Origin: Mantis religiosa
Lineage: Eukaryota > Arthropoda > Insecta > Mantodea > Mantidae
Length of the DNA: 64,000 bases
Direction: 5' to 3'
Assembly (NCBI GenBank): GCA_030765055.1
Contig: CM060958.1
Location: 84,685,494-84,749,493 of the forward strand
Positions 24,609 through 35,319 of the stretch are shown in pieces (position 1 is the stretch's first letter; each line of letters opens with the position of its first letter). The notes under the pieces are model-generated. The model had not been told where the DNA came from, did no database searches, and saw nothing but the letters and a program-made list of their open reading frames with translations. Both the position numbers and the translations under genes were made by a program.

Positions 24609-25898
24609 AACCACACTTGATACCTAATCAGATAAGCCATAATGTAAAGCATCATGCTACCACTGAAGGTCAACCAGTATTTTCCAATGCCAGGCAGTTA
24701 GATTCCAAGCGGCTCCAAATCGCCAAATAAGAATTCCAATTCATGTTGGATAATGGAATTATTAGACCATCAAAACCTCAATGGGTGAGTCCACTACATA
24801 TGGTAAGCAAAAAAGATGGTTCATGGAGACCCTGTAGTGATTATAGAAGATTAAATCAGAGGACTATTCGGGACCACTATCAAGTGCCAAGAATGGAAGA
24901 TTTTCAACATATATTAAAAGTGAAGAAAGTTTTCTCAAAAATGGACTTGTTTAAGCTTACTTCAGATTCCCATAGCTGAGGAGGACAAGCATAAGACAAA
25001 TAATAACCCCTTTTGGACTTAATGAATTTAATGTTAAGAGTTTTGGATTTAGAAATGCTCCCTCTACTTTCCAGAGATTCATTAATGAAGTATTCCGAGG
25101 TCTGGATTTCTCATTTCCATGAGATGATATTTTAAATAGCTTCCAAATCATTAGAAGAACATAAGAATCGTCTTCAATTGGTTATGGACTGTTAAATAAG
25201 TATGATCTTCACATAAATACCTCTAAATCACTGATGGGTGTAAACAAAATAGAGTTTTTGGGATACTTGATCACGGCAGAGGGCACAAAACCTCTCCCCG
25301 AGAAGGTTCAAACAGTTTTGAATTACAGGCTACCAGAAACATTCCATGAACTCTGTACCTTTCTCGGCATGGTTAATTTTTATCGGCGTTACCTGAAAGA
25401 TGCTGCCAAAACACAAGCAGTTCTTCATAATTACTTAAAAGGGGCCAGAGAGAGGAATAGAAGAAAAACACCATGGACTGAAGAAGAAAAGCAATTGTGT
25501 GAAAAATGTGAACAAAATTAGCGAGTGCAACACTTCTAACCATTCCTAACCCTGCCCTTTAGCCTTGTTAACAGATGCTGCTTCTGAAATTGCCATGGGA
25601 TCGGTCATACAATACGAAAATTATGGATGGAAGTCATTGCATTTTACTCCAAAAAACTGAGCGACACTCAAAAGGCGTGTAGTACATATGACAGGGAACT
25701 CCTAGCAATCTTCACGGACCACAAACCGTTAACATGTGCATTCCTCCAAAAGAACGAAAAATCCTCACCAAGACGTCTGTGATACCTTCATTATAGTTTC
25801 TCAATTCACAACTGACATTCAACATGTCAGTGGAAAAGACAATGTAGAGGCCACACCTTGTCCATGATGGGAGAAATATTTATAATTAATTATGATGA

Positions 25899-26043
25899 AA
25901 TTGCAAAACAACAATTACAGGATAAGGAAGTAAAAATACTGATTGAAGAAAATAACACATTAAAATTGACATTGCAAAACAACAATTACATGGATAAAGA
26001 AGTAAAAATACTGATTGAAGAGAATAACACATTAAAATTAAAA
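25899..26043 (+). repeat. Tandem duplication of about 72 bp in the gypsy remnant
   Basis: Two adjacent copies, each encoding D-K-E-V-K-I-L-I-E-E-N-N-T-L-K-L, lie between the RNase H and integrase parts. They differ at only a few positions, so the duplication arose late, probably after the element decayed. Confidence 0.75.
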
Positions 26044-26299
26044 AAATGCACATTATCTGGTAATGTTTGGTGTGACATTTCTACTAACAATGTAAGATCT
26101 TCCATCCCAACACCGTTCCGTAGTAGATGTCCCATCATATACATAACTTATCACACCCAGGTGTGAAATCATCAGTGAAATAGATGGCAGCAGGTTCATT
26201 TGGCCAAATATAAAAACTGATGTTTGTAAATGAGCTCAAGCATGCATCTACTGTCAGGAAAACAAACTGTTTTATTCTATATGAATATATAGTAAACAT

Positions 26300-26824
26300 T
26301 CCCGTAGGGGAGGGGATCCATCCCCTTCAGCTGCCGTGGTGTGGGTGCTGCGGACCCTTAGCACTCGTGGTACCTCTGGCGTTACTAGAGGAACCTCGGG
26401 CCGAACTGCCGAGCCCCTCCCATCGGGGAGTTGTTCGGATTGGGTTGGACTCAAGGGGGCAGTGTGTTCCCGACACACAAGGGTAATTAGGTACCTCCGG
26501 CCAGGCTACGGCCTCCCAGAGGGGGTAGAGGGTTGCCTAATAAGTCCTGGGTACTAGCCTGCAGAGCTAGTAGAAGGTGTGCTAGATCACCAGGTGGCCC
26601 CATCGAGGTTTTCGGTAGTCTTCCCTGCGGGGTTGACGCGCGTAAGTGGCATATCCACTTCCATCCCGTCTTGACGTTGTGCTCAGCGGGGGGGACTTTT
26701 TAAGAAATCAGGTATTGCCCTATGGAAAGAGCCCCGGAGTATCCATCGCTCCCGGGTAGAAGGAGGCCCAGGTCCTTGGTTTTACGGGTCCAGGACTAAT
26801 GGGAGTAGAACCTCTGCACATAAC
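26300..26824. mobile_element. GC-rich 525-bp insertion of unknown family
   Basis: Flanked by the perfect 12-bp duplication TATAGTAAACAT (26288-26299 and 26825-26836). Its base composition is far more GC-rich than the surrounding AT-rich DNA. It has no A tail, no convincing long reading frame, and no clear A/B box. It could be a non-autonomous retroelement or a piece of a LINE 5' region mobilised in trans. I do not recognise it. Confidence 0.6.
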
Positions 26825-26837
26825 TATAGTAAACATA

Positions 26838-27500
26838 ACTAAAAACGTGTCATCAGAATAACAATCAACAAAAAATTACAACATTTAAACTACAGAAACA
26901 TATCAGAGATACCACATATCTCATCCAAGAAGTAAACCAATTGAAATTCAAGAAATTCACATATCATCCAAAAAACATTTTACAAATTTAAGATGATTTT
27001 CATGAAACATAACATTAGCCTAACCTCACAGAACAAATTTAGCACACAGAAATTTGTAATAGATCAAAAGACCCTGTACCACAAGACAAAAAAGGTGGAA
27101 GTTACAAAATGAATTGCTCTGACTGTGATAAAGTGTATATAGGAGAAACAAAAAGAAATCTAGGAGCCAGACTAAAGGAATATGTGAGATGCTTAATATA
27201 CAAACAAATGGATAAATCTGCAGTTTCACATTTTTGGACGAACAACCATAACATCAAATGGAGCATTAAACTAATCAAACGAACCAGTCATGCAGCAGAA
27301 TCGGATACATGGGAAACATCTGCATTTTGAAACACAAACAACAGTTAATGAATTTTAATTTACCGCCACCGCATCACCACAGTGTTTAAACTGCTTATGA
27401 TGCTGCCATTACAGATCACCACAACAACACAACTATACTGGTCTGTCAGACATTCTGAAGATGGGAATATATCTTCTCGAAACATGTTAACAGAGATTAA
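26838..27500 (+). pseudogene. Penelope-like element, GIY-YIG endonuclease part
   Basis: The readable stretch at 27109-27330 gives N-C-S-D-C-D-K-V-Y-I-G-E-T-K-R-N-L and S-A-V-S-H-F-W, the GIY-YIG endonuclease of Penelope-like elements with its preceding Cys pair. Upstream is a decayed linker. The 3' end has a hammerhead-like core: CTGAAGAT (27455-27462), a stem II of GGGAA/TTCTC, and GAAACATGTT (27479-27488). Confidence 0.78.
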
Positions 27501-27605
27501 AAAAATGGTGTTATTCATCTTAAGTAAATGCATATGTCCTGTTACATTTATATGTGCTTCACATTGAAAAAATGTTTCATTTTCTATGTGAATATTGTTT
27601 TATAG

Positions 27606-27772
27606 GTGCTGGTGTCATGACAAGTTTATCTGTGGGGTCCTTGCTGGATGACAACATTTGGCATGATGTGATCATATCTCGCAATAGAAAAGATATCATG
27701 TTTTCTGTGGACAGAGTACAGATCAAGGGTCGTATCAAAGGAGAGTTCTTCAGGCTCAATCTTAATAGAGGG
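27606..27772 (+). CDS. Nrx-IV: Nrx-IV exon, middle of LamG1
   Basis: Exon after TATAG (27601-27605) and before GTAAGT (27773), phase 1 in and phase 0 out. It carries the LamG signature D-D-N-I-W-H-D-V followed by the basic strand I-S-R-N-R-K and V-D-R-V. The next intron is only 222 bp and itself contains a 139-bp palindromic insertion at 27795-27933, so the ancestral intron was very short. Confidence 0.94.
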
Positions 27773-27794
27773 GTAAGTAACTTTTTTTCATAAT

Positions 27795-27933
27795 TATTAA
27801 ATTATAGATGAGTCGTATTTATTACACATCAGCTTCACTTATGTACCAGCTGATGTATAATAAATACGATTCATCTATAATTTATTTATTTCACTTCACT
27901 GTGGTGTTCCAATACAGTAAAATTTTGATGTTA
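27795..27933. mobile_element. 139-bp palindromic insertion in a 222-bp intron
   Basis: Arms 27799-27834 and 27848-27883 pair over 36 nt with two mismatches. The flanks share TTCATAAT (27787-27794 and 27934-27941). It has the same length and arm sequence (AGATGAGTCGTATTTATTAC) as 36133-36271, but with the extension (CACTGTGGTGTTCCAATACA) on the opposite side. Confidence 0.72.
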
Positions 27934-27994
27934 TTCATAATATATATCCATTCAAGATAGAAATGTTTTCTATTTTAATGTTTTACTTTTCCAG

Positions 27995-28171
27995 TTTTAC
28001 ATCGGAGGAGTGCCAAACAAGCAAGAAGGCCTTGTGGTGGTTCAGAACTTCACAGGTTGTGTAGAGAACCTTTACCTTAACAACACAAATGTTATCTCAA
28101 ATATAAAAGAAGCAGATTACAATGGAGAGAGCTACATATACCATAAAGTGAACACACGTTACAGTTGCCCG
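27995..28171 (+). CDS. Nrx-IV: Nrx-IV exon, end of LamG1
   Basis: Exon of 177 nt after TTCCAG and before GTAAGT (28172), phase 0 both sides. F-Y-I-G-G-V-P opens the last LamG strands. N-F-T-G-C-V-E-N-L-Y-L-N-N holds the first Cys of the C-terminal LamG disulphide, and the exon ends Y-S-C-P with the second Cys. Confidence 0.95.
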
Positions 28172-28204
28172 GTAAGTAATGGTCCTTTATTAATTGTTAA
28201 GCAT

Positions 28205-29060
28205 TTTATATTTTATAAACTAGAGTTGGGAAGACATTCAACTAGGGTTAAAATTATATTAAGGGTAATGAAATATTTATATAGAGCATCCAATTTGGAG
28301 GAAAGCAATATTATTAAGGAATGTTTTCTTATGCAAATGGGAAGGGTCCTGGGCACAGAAAGTAAGGGAATTGATGGAACAGATAGATATGGGACATATC
28401 TGGAGAAATGGGGAGTATTGTCACAGGGTTTTTTGGAAAGAAGTTGGATCAAGATTAGAAGATATTGATAGTTAAGCTATTTTTGCTAGTACAAGGGAGA
28501 AAAGTTCTTTGAGGATATATAGGGAAATAAAAACAGTGTGGGGTAGGGCAAAGTACATAGATGTGTGTAATAAGGTAGAGCGAGAAGGATTTGCTTGGGC
28601 GAGGACAGGAGTTAGAAATTAGAAAGTTACTAAACATGATAAGCATAAAGGGAAATGCCCATTGTATGGAGATGATACAGACTGGCACAGTATACTATTT
28701 TGTACAAACAAAGGTATGGAGAGAGCAAATTTGCAATAAAAGTGAAATGGTTTTAAGGAGGAGAGAGAGGTATTACTAATCAGGAAAATGTTGTACATAA
28801 AAGGAGAAAATAATGTAAGAAATATAGGTGATTACCTGGAGAAAGTCAGAGAGAAATGGTTAAGAATGATTAGGAATAATCAACAAGTAAGGTTGGAGAA
28901 ACAGGAAAAAGGGATATAAGAGAGCAGAGGGTCATCAATCCAGGTGTGTATTGAGACCGAAATATAAGGTTAGGAGGTAGGAAGGGTATATATTGGGCGG
29001 GAATAAGAAAGAAAGTTTGTTATGTGCTAGAAATGTTGTTAATAGAAATGTATTAACACA
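28205..29060 (+). pseudogene. LINE (non-LTR retrotransposon) C-terminal fragment
   Basis: + strand frames read L-E-L-G-R-H-S-T-R-V-K, then K-Y-L-Y-R-A-S, and later W-K-E-V-G-S-R-L-E-D-I and a Cys-containing C-P-L-Y-G-D-D stretch. These match the region after reverse transcriptase in a common insect LINE family. The copy at 62370-63340 belongs to the same family and overlaps it only partly. Frameshifted and inactive. Confidence 0.6.
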
Positions 29061-29308
29061 TTCTGGTCTGGGCTTTATTTTGACAGTTCTGTTGTCCTGA
29101 CTGGTTGTTTTAAGGGCTTTTTAAAAATTGGTAATTCTTGAACTGAGATATTTCATTGCTCTTTCTTTTCTCTCTTTTTTTTTTATGCATCCTTATTAAT
29201 GAAGTTTAAACCAAATAACGAAAGTAAACACAAATAAAAAAAAATTGAAAAAATAAAAATTAAAAATTAAACAGTGATTTTATAAAAATAAAAAACTTAT
29301 ACAAGCAA

Positions 29309-29781
29309 TAGATAGTCAACATGAAAAATTCAATGCCATGGCTGGGATTTGAACCACGGATCTCCTGGTTTCCATCCAGTCGCTCTTAACCTTTGAGCTA
29401 CCATGGCCAACGTGCTGTCCTGACATTAAATTCTCCAGTTGACTCGTATATTTTCCCGGTAGACCACTAGGGGCTCTAGTTAAATGATGAAGCCTGGATC
29501 TTAAGTACTTACTATAGTAAGTTGCCACAAACAGTGTATCTCGGATGGGAGAGTCCCTAGTGGTCTACCAGGAAAATATATGAGTCAACTGGAGAATTTA
29601 ATGTCCAGGACGGCACGTTGGCCATGGTAGCTCAAAGGTTAAGAGCGACAGGATGGAAACCAGGAGATCCGTGGTTCAAATTCCGGCCATGGTATTGAAT
29701 TTTTCATGTTGACTCTATCAAAAACTTAGCCTATATAGGGCTAGTGTGGAGAAATGATTAATTTCCATCAATTAACTAAAA
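29309..29781. mobile_element. Inverted-dimer tRNA-like element with 12-bp target duplication
   Basis: A minus-strand copy and a plus-strand copy of tRNA-like family 4 lie head to head and form one insertion flanked by TTATACAAGCAA (29297-29308 and 29782-29793). Each half has an A-box-like TAGCTCAAAGGTTAAGAGCG, a B box GTGGTTCAAAT and flanking GGCCATGG that could close an acceptor stem. The right side has an extra tail (CTATATAGGGCTAGTG) missing from the left, the same asymmetry seen in the Penelope-derived palindromes. Confidence 0.75.
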
Positions 29782-29822
29782 TTATACAAGCAAACTTATA
29801 AGAATAAATAACATATAAGCTA

Positions 29823-30066
29823 AATTAAATTTATTGGGAGTCGATTAATGACACTAAACAACACTTACTTTTAAATTTTCCCGGAACTAGTTTCAGAGGC
29901 CTTCCCTCTATCCTCAGCCGGTGTCCAGCTGAGGGTAGAGGGAAGACCTCTGAAACTAGTTCCGGGAAAATTTAAAAGTAAGTGTTGTTTAGTGTCATTA
30001 ATAGAATCCCAATAAATTTAATTTATACAACAACACTGTTTTCAACACTTCCATGAAAGGATTTTT
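29823..30066. mobile_element. Penelope-derived palindrome with hammerhead-like arms
   Basis: A 244-bp insertion flanked by the perfect 14-bp duplication TAACATATAAGCTA (29809-29822 and 30067-30080). Arms 29823-29918 and 29928-30023 are near-perfect complements of 96 nt with a 9-nt loop. A 43-bp right-hand extension contains CACTGTTTTCAACACTTCC. Each arm holds a hammerhead-like core; on the + strand it is CTGAGGGT (29929-29936), stem II AGAGG/CCTCT, and GAAAC then ACTAGT. Confidence 0.85.
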
Positions 30067-30539
30067 TAACATATAAGCTATTATTTCTAGGAGTTAACTA
30101 ATCATATTTTAAACTAAAAAGAACTATAACGAAGGACTGAAGTAATGCATTAGAGCAGAAATGAATGCTAAATTACTATTTTGTAACAGAAAAGGAAGCT
30201 TTTGTTGACCATTACTCTTCATATTGAGGTAGATTCTAATTAGCATGATTTTCACAGCTCACTACGTCTTCCCTATTAGTTTGGTGTTCCTCTGTAAATG
30301 GAAATATTGAAGAAATATATTACATATTTTCTTGAACGGAAAATAATCACATAAGAAAACACACAAAAACATTACCTCTACAATTTACTAGTATTCTCAC
30401 ATTATTGATAAAATACAATTTAGAAAATTCAGTAAAATACAATTTAATTGTCTTCAGAATAAATTTCACTTTCAAAATATTCGCTGAAGTCTTCTTCCGA
30501 TCCTGAATCATTGAAATAAATATCAAATATTTCTTCTTC

Positions 30540-31280
30540 AGTAAGATTACACTAGCCATCTCTGAACCATGTATGCATATCATGCAGGTTAGTGTATTCT
30601 TTTGTTAACTAAAACATGCGACTACATAGTACAACAAATGAAATATGAGCAGAGGCCGTCCTAAATTTTCGGTATATTTTTGTATGACACTACAAGCCTC
30701 TCGCTCGTCCTGAATGTTACATATGCTGGTGTCACATTGGTGTCACATGCTGACTCTTCATACATTCTTCACAAAAATTTGACTGTTAAAAACTTCACAC
30801 TAAGATTTGTCTTGATTAACATCTTGGATCACTACTGCATACTCCAGTTTTTATGTTGCTGTACCCTTTGCAATCTTTTCAATTTGTTGTTTGTGTAATA
30901 AAGGTGTTTTTTTTTTTTTTTTTGGCTTCTTTGCATCTCTTTAAACTTTGTTCATGAAGACAGCTTTGCACTGTTGAGACAGAGATTGAAGCTATTCACA
31001 TAATATTTAATTCTTCACAAATTTCAGGTGCAGTACAAGTTCTGATGTTTAGTCTGTAAACATATGAACCGGTTTTCCCTGTATAATGTTACTCGGGGGT
31101 CTTCTGGGTCGAGAAACACTAACATAGGCACCAGTTTGCTTGAACCGTTGCAATATAAACATTTCTGTAGAGTGGACTATGCCAACTTTTGTTGGTATTG
31201 TTCTACTAGATTAGCCTTCCTGTTGCAGAGCTAAAATTACAGCATATTGTACATTTCTATTCTCCTGCTTCCGTCTCATT
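30540..31280 (-). pseudogene. Decayed Tc1-like transposase, N-terminal part
   Basis: On the minus strand from about 31279 an open stretch reads A-V-I-L-A-L-Q-Q-E-G, then T-K-V-G-I-V, R-F-K-Q-T-G-A-Y and S-R-P-R-R-P. This is the paired-like helix-turn-helix pattern of Tc1/mariner transposases. Beyond it the frame decays. No ends were found. Confidence 0.45.
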
Positions 31281-32419
31281 AGGTGGTAATACAGTATGTG
31301 AACCTGATCATAGGATACACAATGTATCCTAAACTAATGCAAACTTATTGTTTTACAGACAGCTTGCACAGAAATGCCTTAGGCAAAGGCACATTAGTGA
31401 TTTGTGAATACTCATCAGCATCCTGTGCAAATAACCAGTCAAATTCACAACAGAGGTGCTTAATATTTACCTATTTATACTTGTTTCAACTCGAGAATTG
31501 GGACATAAGAAAATAAAATCTCCTTTAATCACAAATTCATAGTTATGATAGGTGATTGAAAATTTTGACCAGTAGTGTAGTTTACGCCTGTGTGGTAGTC
31601 ACTGAGTGTTGACTTGAATAATAGTTTGCCATGGAAGTACAGCTTACTCTAGGATGTATGCTGTAGTTACCTTTCATTCTCTCTTATCATAGTTTGCTTA
31701 AATAACTTATTTTATTTTAGGAACCACCAATCATACCAGTAACCTTTGTTACTCGTAATTCATATGCCAGGCTAAGAGGCTATGAAGGAATGAGGGCACT
31801 GAATGTTTCATTTGCTTTCCGTACATATGAAGGAGATGGAATTCTCGTCTACCATCAGTTCCTTACAAAGGGTCATATAAAGGTAAGTATTTAGAGATGT
31901 ATTTTAATATTCAGCTATCAGAGGTTGCTAAAAGCCTAACTATAATTATAAGCTTGGATTGTAGATAGATATTCCTCCATATGTAAAGCAAGATCACATT
32001 CCAGAAACAGTGCACACTGTATAAACTTTATTATCTTTATACAATCATATTATTTATTTTACTATTAATGTAAATTATTTTGGACAAATCTATGCAGATT
32101 AAGTTAAATATTGCTGAGTCTTTTATTAGGGGATGCATTTCAGGTGGGGTATCCCATCATCTAAATGTGAACTTTGTCTTGTGAGTGATCTGTGCTGTTA
32201 CATTTGCTGTTAATTCCTTATCTGCTGAAGATTTTTGTTGTCTCATCAACCATAACATTTAAAAATTATAATCTGAAGAGTATATTGTCATGATGGCAGA
32301 AAATACCTGTCACAGAGGGATTAAGTGTGATTTTTTTTTGTCACAGTATTTTTAATTATGTATCGTAAATTTTCTCCCATTTGTTAATTCTGTTGGAATT
32401 TTTTGCAAGTTTTAATATA
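31281..32419 (+). other. Intron sequence around exon 31721-31882
   Basis: Outside the exon nothing is recognised; 31883-32419 is plain AT-rich intron up to the truncated LINE. Confidence 0.6.
31721..31882 (+). CDS. Nrx-IV: Nrx-IV exon, start of LamG2
   Basis: Exon of 54 codons after TTTTAG and before GTAAGT (31883), phase 0 both sides. It opens the second laminin-G domain with P-V-T-F-V-T-R-N-S-Y, then V-S-F-A-F-R-T-Y and D-G-I-L-V-Y-H. The following intron is 6.2 kb and contains the assembly gap. Confidence 0.94.
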
Positions 32420-34130
32420 GCCAAAACTCAAAACAAACACATAGAGGAGTACCCCAAGGATCTGTGTCAAGTACTACTTTATTTAATATTATGATAAATG
32501 ACTTGCCACAAAAACTAAACAGAATAGAGAATGTTAAATGTGCCATGTATGCAGACATAGCAATCTGGACATCAGTTAGTAACAGAGAACTGAATAAGCT
32601 ACCACAACAGATGAACAAGACATTAGAAGAACTATATAACTGGTGTTCAGATAACGAAATGACTGTGAACTTATCCAAAACAAAATACCAAGTGTTCACA
32701 CTTTGCCACACAAAACTGCTTATCAAAATAACACTAAATGGTGAGCAACTAACAGAAACAGAAAATTATAAATATCTAGGCATAACACTCGATTCTAAAT
32801 TATCTTGGAAAACCCACATTAATGAAACCATAGAAAAGACCACTCAGAGATTAACAACACTCAAAAGACTAGCTGGCAGCAAATGGGGGTCCTCTGTCAT
32901 TACACTCAACACCACCTATAAAAGTTACATCAAACCAGCACTCCTCTATGGAAGCGAGGTGATACAGCAAGTCAAAGTAAACTAGCACAACTTGAAACAT
33001 TACAGAACCAAGCACTCAGACTAATAATGGGAGCAGTCAAATCAACACCAATTACTGCAATGCAAATTGCTACAAACAACCTGCCAATTAAATATGAAAT
33101 GGAAAAACAGAATCTCCTCCTAAATGAAAAACTACAAAGACTCCCCTTTAATACTCACTGGAAGAACTATAAATGCAGAGAAAGGACATTAAAAACACAA
33201 GGAGGATTTATGCAAAAAGCCTATAACCTACAGAGAATATACAATCTTGAAGACCGAAACAAAATTGAACATCTCCCACTTTCAATCTGCCCTCTATCAC
33301 AACCTAAAATAAATAGCAGAGTAAACCTGCAAAATATAGAAACTGGTGCAGAAACACTTAAAATGCTAGCTCTAGAAACAATTGAAACTTATTATCCACA
33401 TTACACAGACGGCTCCCTATTTGACAAGAAAATAATGCTGGAGCACACTAGCAGCTGTTTGGGCACACTAGCAGCCCACTATGATGGAGAATTAGAAATC
33501 AACACCTCGCAGAAACAACTCTTCAACCATGTGAACTCTTTCTCTAAAGCAGTGATTCTAAGCGATTCTAAGCGATTCTAAATCAGCACTTCAAGCCCTA
33601 TCCTCACTGTACCCTAACAACAATAGAATACTTGCAATTTACAGTTCATTACAAATACTACAAGGTCTAAATAAAGAAATACACTTCCAGTGGATTCCAT
33701 CCCACTGTGGAATTACAGGCAATGAAATAGCAGATTCCTTGGCAAAAAAAGGAACACAAATAAAACAAAGCTGCCAACAAAAAATCTCGTTCCACACATC
33801 AAAACTACATATAAGCAATAGAATCAACTTATTCTGGATTGAAGAATGCAAGGAAAAAAGTACCAACAAGCAATGGAAAATTCTACAAGGAAGTAAAAAT
33901 CCCATCCCAGACTACCCAAGAAGCAGTACTGTTGCCATCTTTCGACTGACTACTGGCCACGACTGTTTGGCCGCTCATCTACACAGGATTAATATTTTTG
34001 AATCCCCGACCTGCACACTGTGTAGGGACCCGAACTCATTGATGGACGGAGATCATCTGCTCCAGTGTAGTGCCCTGACAAAAACAGATGGAGAACTGAC
34101 AGCACAACTAGTCACACGTTATTGGGAGGC
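32420..34130 (+). pseudogene. LINE with reverse transcriptase and RNase H, 5'-truncated
   Basis: Begins inside reverse transcriptase (G-V-P-Q-G-S-V-S-S-T-T-L-F-N). The catalytic box reads Y-A-D-I-A-I-W at 32548 where the family has YADD, so one Asp codon is deleted. The thumb region K-Y-L-G-I-T-L-D follows. RNase H comes next (Y-T-D-G-S near 33406, I-P-S-H-C-G-I-T-G-N-E near 33695), then a Cys-His tail C-T-L-C-R-D and D-H-L-L-Q-C. A 10-bp tandem duplication (33561-33580) breaks the frame at L-S-D-S-K. The 3' end runs into the gap. Clade: Jockey/I-like. Confidence 0.85.
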
Positions 34131-35130
34131 NNNNNNNNNNNNNNNNNNNNNNNNNNNNNNNNNNNNNNNNNNNNNNNNNNNNNNNNNNNNNNNNNNNNNN
34201 NNNNNNNNNNNNNNNNNNNNNNNNNNNNNNNNNNNNNNNNNNNNNNNNNNNNNNNNNNNNNNNNNNNNNNNNNNNNNNNNNNNNNNNNNNNNNNNNNNNN
34301 NNNNNNNNNNNNNNNNNNNNNNNNNNNNNNNNNNNNNNNNNNNNNNNNNNNNNNNNNNNNNNNNNNNNNNNNNNNNNNNNNNNNNNNNNNNNNNNNNNNN
34401 NNNNNNNNNNNNNNNNNNNNNNNNNNNNNNNNNNNNNNNNNNNNNNNNNNNNNNNNNNNNNNNNNNNNNNNNNNNNNNNNNNNNNNNNNNNNNNNNNNNN
34501 NNNNNNNNNNNNNNNNNNNNNNNNNNNNNNNNNNNNNNNNNNNNNNNNNNNNNNNNNNNNNNNNNNNNNNNNNNNNNNNNNNNNNNNNNNNNNNNNNNNN
34601 NNNNNNNNNNNNNNNNNNNNNNNNNNNNNNNNNNNNNNNNNNNNNNNNNNNNNNNNNNNNNNNNNNNNNNNNNNNNNNNNNNNNNNNNNNNNNNNNNNNN
34701 NNNNNNNNNNNNNNNNNNNNNNNNNNNNNNNNNNNNNNNNNNNNNNNNNNNNNNNNNNNNNNNNNNNNNNNNNNNNNNNNNNNNNNNNNNNNNNNNNNNN
34801 NNNNNNNNNNNNNNNNNNNNNNNNNNNNNNNNNNNNNNNNNNNNNNNNNNNNNNNNNNNNNNNNNNNNNNNNNNNNNNNNNNNNNNNNNNNNNNNNNNNN
34901 NNNNNNNNNNNNNNNNNNNNNNNNNNNNNNNNNNNNNNNNNNNNNNNNNNNNNNNNNNNNNNNNNNNNNNNNNNNNNNNNNNNNNNNNNNNNNNNNNNNN
35001 NNNNNNNNNNNNNNNNNNNNNNNNNNNNNNNNNNNNNNNNNNNNNNNNNNNNNNNNNNNNNNNNNNNNNNNNNNNNNNNNNNNNNNNNNNNNNNNNNNNN
35101 NNNNNNNNNNNNNNNNNNNNNNNNNNNNNN
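34131..35130. other. Assembly gap, exactly 1000 N
   Basis: An unbroken run of 1000 N inside the Nrx-IV intron between exons 31721-31882 and 38121-38337. The round length suggests a placeholder of unknown true size. It begins within a LINE, the likely cause of the break. Long frames through it are artefacts. Confidence 0.98.
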
Positions 35131-35319
35131 CGGTTAGTGCTGCCGGAAGGCAGGGCCAAATGTTGACTGCATGTTTCACAGAGCTAAATATGTTTCCATA
35201 TTTCGTTATGGAACATGACAGACATAAACATAATTGCTACTAAATTCAAATTGTTTGTTCACCAAATGTTTAAACATATAAATGCACTAACTGAAATACT
35301 AAAGTACTGATGTATTTTA

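Larger units (their letters stand above)
22793..26285 (+). mobile_element. Ty3/gypsy LTR retrotransposon, decayed
   Basis: A possible short 5' LTR (22793-22971, TG to CA) is followed by a leader TTGGTGACCCCAACGTGATC characteristic of insect LTR elements. Then come gag remnants (about 23025-23560, with I-T-S-E-E-T-K-F-N-Y), and a retropepsin with F-L-V-D-S-G-A-D-V-S-V at 23899-24117. Reverse transcriptase follows (24743-25500: G-I-I-R-P-S, K-D-G-S-W-R-P-C-S-D-Y-R-R-L, later F-L-G-Y and F-L-G-M-V-N-F-Y-R-R). RNase H remnants and the start of integrase (S-H-P-G-V-K near 26155) complete it. Many frameshifts; the 3' end is missing. A tRNA-like repeat is inserted between protease and polymerase. 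Confidence 0.85.

Noticed and set aside
24720..26285. Endogenous retrovirus with envelope
   Set aside because: Only gag, protease, RT, RNase H and integrase remnants are visible; no envelope region follows, and the element ends inside integrase.
29590..29695. tRNA gene candidate (A and B boxes with GGCCATGG arms), also at 39840-39915
   Set aside because: The T-stem does not pair fully, the sequence recurs as part of a longer dispersed repeat, and one copy lies in an insertion with a target duplication. It is a tRNA-derived repeat, not a tRNA gene.
33739..35243. Very long open frames of 346-475 codons
   Set aside because: They run through the 1000-N gap; only the RNase H end of a LINE before 34131 is real.
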